DNA of 7,696 nucleotides from an uncultured Verrucomicrobiota bacterium (GTDB lineage: Bacteria; Verrucomicrobiota; Verrucomicrobiia; Opitutales; Opitutaceae), in assembly GCA_903919625.1 (NCBI GenBank), contig CAIXIZ010000131.1, forward strand, positions 1 through 7,696, in the 5' to 3' direction. A program made the translations under genes and the position numbers. This document shows, in pieces, positions 6,601-7,696 of this stretch; the first letter of the stretch is position 1; every line of letters begins with the position of its first letter. The notes beneath the pieces are model-generated. The model saw only the letters and a program-made list of their open reading frames with translations, ran no database searches and was not told the origin of the DNA.

Positions 6601-6890
6601 TCGCCCGATGGGGCGGGCAGCGGCCCGCCGACCACCTGGACGAACTCGATGTTGCTGAGCGATTGCGGCACCCCGGCCGCCTGCCAGAATTTTGTCAGGT
6701 CGCTGGTGGCGGGAAAAGTGTCGATGATGATGCCGATGGTCTGGCCCGCTCCCGTCTGGGTGAGACTCCCGCCACCATAGGCCCGCAGGATGTCGCCCGG
6801 ATGATAGGGAGCGACGATCGCCGGGGCCGGCTGGGACGCATGTTTCTGCGGCCGGAGGTGCGGCTGGAGCCCGTTGATGGCCAGCACCAC
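3681..6890 (-). CDS. Sedolisin (S53) serine-carboxyl peptidase with Ig-like and BACON domains, catalytic part of a frameshifted gene
   Basis: This 1069-residue frame holds the mature part of a secreted acid-type endopeptidase. Residues ~30-370 match the kumamolisin/sedolisin catalytic domain. E97 and D101 lie in GEETLDVEW, the oxyanion-hole D188 in FAAAGDNG, and the nucleophile S293 in GGTSLASP. The calcium site is D336/I337 plus G350-D352 in KGYDECTGLG. An Ig-like domain follows (about 372-468, with YQWQR and FRCLVTNAFG), then five BACON repeats (475-556, 557-640, 641-724, 725-808, 809-892). The last 177 residues I do not recognise. No cell-wall or PEP-CTERM sorting signal is visible. The nominal GTG start at 6890 lies inside the last strand of the pro-domain, so this is not a natural start. 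The gene begins at 7471 and one base is missing near 6890-6892. Repaired, the protein would have 1263 residues (add 194 to each position). Confidence 0.9.
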   Translation of the reverse strand: MVLAINGLQPHLRPQKHASQPAPAIVAPYHPGDILRAYGGGSLTQTGAGQTIGIIIDTFPATSDLTKFWQAAGVPQSLSNIEFVQVVGGPLPAPSGEETLDVEWSSSIASGAKVRVYATTDLIFPFLDQAYAQVYHEVSTQAQPGLHQLSLSFGLPEDQVSISQLQTDEQFFAELAAAGVTVFAAAGDNGSPGRVRGGAGPDLESPASSESVTGVGGTSLVLNSSTGAVSSEAVWSGTGGGASAVFPRPAWQVGTGVPAGRTKLVPDVAGPADPNRGGLLVFRGASSQIGGTSLASPMWAGFAALINQARSAAAQPPLGLLGPKIYPLLGTPALRDITTGGTQFLSATKGYDECTGLGVPVLSALISALSNGPVVVSSPAAQTVASGATAQFALVASGMPTLTYQWQRQPAGAGAFSNLTDNATYQGSATAMLTVTATTLGMNGDEFRCLVTNAFGTVTSAPAALTIQAPLPPGTTTINPASASVAAAGVAGLNVTVTSNTTWTVTSLAPWIIPNLTTGSGNGTVILAVAANPLSTPRSGTVSIGNKAFTVTQAGGTASVTTIDPPRVIVSASGASGFIRVMSNTTWSVIPNASWLTVDTASGSGNGRFSLTVAANVALTARTGTVTVGTQTLTVSQEAAPPFATLTPRVLAVAATGSASAAVAVSSNTTWSVSSNVTWIVPGVNAGTGNGSFTLNIGANASPAGRSGTVTVNNEKLVVNQAGSPNFVTITPGSVTVAAAGAGNLTVTVSGNASWTVTGSVPWISFTPSGGFGKGTVRLAVASNPATTSRTGILTIGGQTLSVVQAGAPPTTAISPGRVNVSAAGANGVPVRVLSNTAWTVRANVAWIIPNVTTGTGNGTVLLTIATNPATSPRPGTLAVNQQTLTVSEAGGPAAALQALVLLQRMENAVQSLGAVSSNQLLTWLNAQQDQFLPPDGTSLSLASLPNSAALGVWFSGLDGSTGQNLPAPLTAAQIAAITAHGLTDWWDGTEGPLPAQLDGIIHDFILDPWAITYFGNAKAWFIDLKTGDVYIEALQPDGKTVAATLRLPAGYLQSLGLTIPSGSGAAQH
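4215..5468 (-). repeat. Array of five BACON-domain repeats inside the sedolisin gene
   Basis: Five units of 82-84 residues (about 250 bp each) follow one another. Each has a start like (I/L)xPxxxxVxAxG, a central SNTTWxV...xW(I/L) segment, a G(S/T)GNG turn in most units, and an end like RxGTxxVxxxxxxVxQAG. BACON domains are beta-sandwich modules thought to bind carbohydrate or mucin, or to act as spacers. Unit 4 is the most divergent, with GFGKG in place of GTGNG. The regular spacing implies internal duplication. Confidence 0.88.
5487..5777 (-). other. Ig-like domain segment of the sedolisin
   Basis: This encodes residues about 372-468 of the catalytic frame. It has the Ig-like strand pattern: a VASGATAQFALVASG strand pair, the tryptophan in TYQWQR, then DEFRCLVTNAFGTVTSAPAAL. 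Such modules are common spacers between the catalytic and binding parts of large secreted bacterial enzymes. Confidence 0.75.
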
Positions 6891-7471
6891 CCGGCCAGGT
6901 CCGCCGGCAGGCTGGGCGCGGTGATGGCCGAGCTGTATTCCCCATTCGCATACGCCACTCGGGCGAACGAAACCTGAAACACCTGCTGCAGCTGGGCGAC
7001 GGTGCCCTGCGCGAACACCGCCACATCATGGGGATCGGTCGCGGTGATCTGCAGCCCCGCGCCCGTCAGCCAGTCCACCACGGCCTGATAGTCCGCCGCC
7101 GCCGGATGATACCTGCCGGCCATTTCCGGCGGCGCGATCCTTTCGCCGCCATGGACGCGGGACTGGAGCTCGGGGAAATTGCGCATCCGCAGGACCACCT
7201 CGATCTGGATCTTGGCGGATTGTTCGGTGGCCGTCAGGACATTGCGGGCGATCACCGCCGCCGCTGGTGCCGGCTGCCCCGTCGGATCCGCCATCAGCAC
7301 CTCGCGATGGCTCCCCGGGAACAAGGCGCGGCGACCGCTCATTTGTGCCTGCCCGGCGGCGGCACTGTTGAGCAGAATGACTGCCGCCATCCACCCGCGC
7401 ACCGCCGGACTGGTCCCCGGCCAGGCAAAACGCCTCCACCAGGACGTTTTGCTCAAAGGTTGCGCGTGCAT
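6695..7471 (-). CDS. Signal peptide and pro-kumamolisin domain, 5' part of the frameshifted sedolisin gene
   Basis: The first 194 of 258 residues belong to the sedolisin encoded next. The leader has basic residues (WWRRF... VRG), a hydrophobic core (WMAAVILL) and an AGQA-type cleavage site near residue 42, which fits Sec export. The pro-domain then shows LFPGSHREVL (51-60), the VVLRMRNF strand, a YHPAAADYQAVVDWLTGAGL helix and the typical GTVAQLQQVFQV segment. It ends LPADLAG at residue 194. In this family the domain blocks the enzyme until it is cleaved off at acidic pH. After residue 194 the frame runs on for 64 unrelated residues antisense-like in composition, while the expected VVLAINGLQPH continues in the neighbouring frame. 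ATG 7471 is chosen because it opens a proper signal peptide. No Shine-Dalgarno sequence is visible. Confidence 0.88.
   Translation of the reverse strand: MHAQPLSKTSWWRRFAWPGTSPAVRGWMAAVILLNSAAAGQAQMSGRRALFPGSHREVLMADPTGQPAPAAAVIARNVLTATEQSAKIQIEVVLRMRNFPELQSRVHGGERIAPPEMAGRYHPAAADYQAVVDWLTGAGLQITATDPHDVAVFAQGTVAQLQQVFQVSFARVAYANGEYSSAITAPSLPADLAGWCWPSTGSSRTSGRRNMRPSRPRRSSLPIIRATSCGPMVAGVSPRRERARPSASSSTLFPPPAT
6890..6892 (-). other. Single-base frameshift site inside the sedolisin gene
   Basis: On the minus strand the codons GAC CTG GCC GG are followed directly by GTG GTG CTG GCC. Family sequences read ...DLAGVV.A..GL across this point, so one base is missing between GG and GTG. Domain homology continues perfectly on both sides in different frames. 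The context has no heptamer of the X-XXY-YYZ kind, so programmed slippage is unlikely. A sequencing or assembly error, or a recent inactivating deletion, explains it better. Confidence 0.88.
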
Positions 7472-7557
7472 GACAGATTGGGATTGGGGATAGAGGCTTA
7501 TCGGCCCGGATAATCAAGTTTGGCGTATGACTCTTAAGGCAGCCTGAGGTTCGGAGC

Positions 7558-7584
7558 ATTATATTATCAATGCAAATAATTTGC
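7558..7584 (-). promoter_or_regulatory. Probable promoter region with operator-like palindrome upstream of the sedolisin gene
   Basis: The minus strand has a perfect TATAAT box (7563-7558) in an AT-rich island, about 87 bp before the ATG. No good -35 box sits 16-18 bp upstream; GAGCAA is the best at 17 bp. A perfect 13-bp palindrome, GCAAAT-A-ATTTGC (7572-7584), instead occupies the spacer and the -35 side. A regulator bound there could block polymerase, or recruit it in place of the -35 contact. This is inference from position. Confidence 0.4.
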
Positions 7585-7644
7585 TCTTAACAATTCTCTT
7601 TGTCCAGCCGTGTCCCAGTAAATCAAGCTCCGGGGCATTACAGA

Positions 7645-7696
7645 CAACAAGGGGCGGTGCTGGTCGCCGCCCTCCGATCCGGGCGTCGTCAAGCGA
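7645..7696. repeat. Dispersed hairpin repeat A, copy 2 (cut by window edge)
   Basis: It matches 3433-3484 at 48 of 52 bases, in direct orientation. The window ends just before the final CGCCCCT that would close the hairpin. The two copies flank the whole peptidase gene. Confidence 0.8.

Noticed and set aside
6885..6900. Programmed ribosomal frameshift joining the pro-domain and protease
   Set aside because: There is no slippery heptamer and no obvious stimulator, and the family normally encodes both parts in one frame.

Overview
The window looks like high-GC bacterial chromosome. A Verrucomicrobiota or similar soil/water lineage fits the secreted sedolisin with BACON and Ig-like modules, the dispersed GC-rich palindromes, and the lack of clear Shine-Dalgarno sequences before the three genes with a free upstream region. 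That placement is an inference from style, not from a marker gene. Every gene I can support lies on the minus strand. Most long plus-strand reading frames are antisense shadows.

Layout from left to right. (1) Positions 1-1471: hsdM, the adenine methyltransferase subunit of a Type I restriction-modification system, cut by the window edge at its C-terminus. (2) 1472-2244: a gene-free, very GC-rich, structured stretch with a 135-bp imperfect palindrome (1968-2102) and a tandem 11-bp repeat. (3) 2245-2429: a compact tRNA-Phe(GAA) unit with its own promoter, encoded CCA and intrinsic terminator. (4) 2456-3253: a short remnant resembling the start of an XRE/HigA-type antitoxin, abutting a dispersed repeat, then a MazEF-like toxin-antitoxin pair with a 4-base ATGA overlap and an operator-like palindrome before the antitoxin. 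(5) 3254-3680: non-coding DNA carrying second copies of dispersed palindromic repeats. (6) 3681-7471: a very large secreted sedolisin (S53) peptidase: signal peptide, pro-domain, catalytic domain with all key residues, one Ig-like domain, five BACON repeats and a C-terminal domain I do not recognise. A single missing base near 6890-6892 separates the pro-domain from the protease frame. (7) 7472-7696: an AT-rich promoter region with a 13-bp palindrome, then another copy of a dispersed hairpin repeat cut by the window edge.

The genes do not form one pathway. The left part is a defence locus that continues off the window, the middle is a tRNA with a toxin-antitoxin pair, and the right is an independent extracellular protease gene. 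The tRNA-Phe 3' end faces the hsdM side, so the restriction-modification locus could belong to a tRNA-targeted island, but no integrase or duplicated tRNA end is visible here. I see no complete new system. The items most worth checking are the frameshifted multi-domain protease, the attC-like 135-bp palindrome, the paired repeat families, and the MazF-like toxin lacking the usual active-site arginine.
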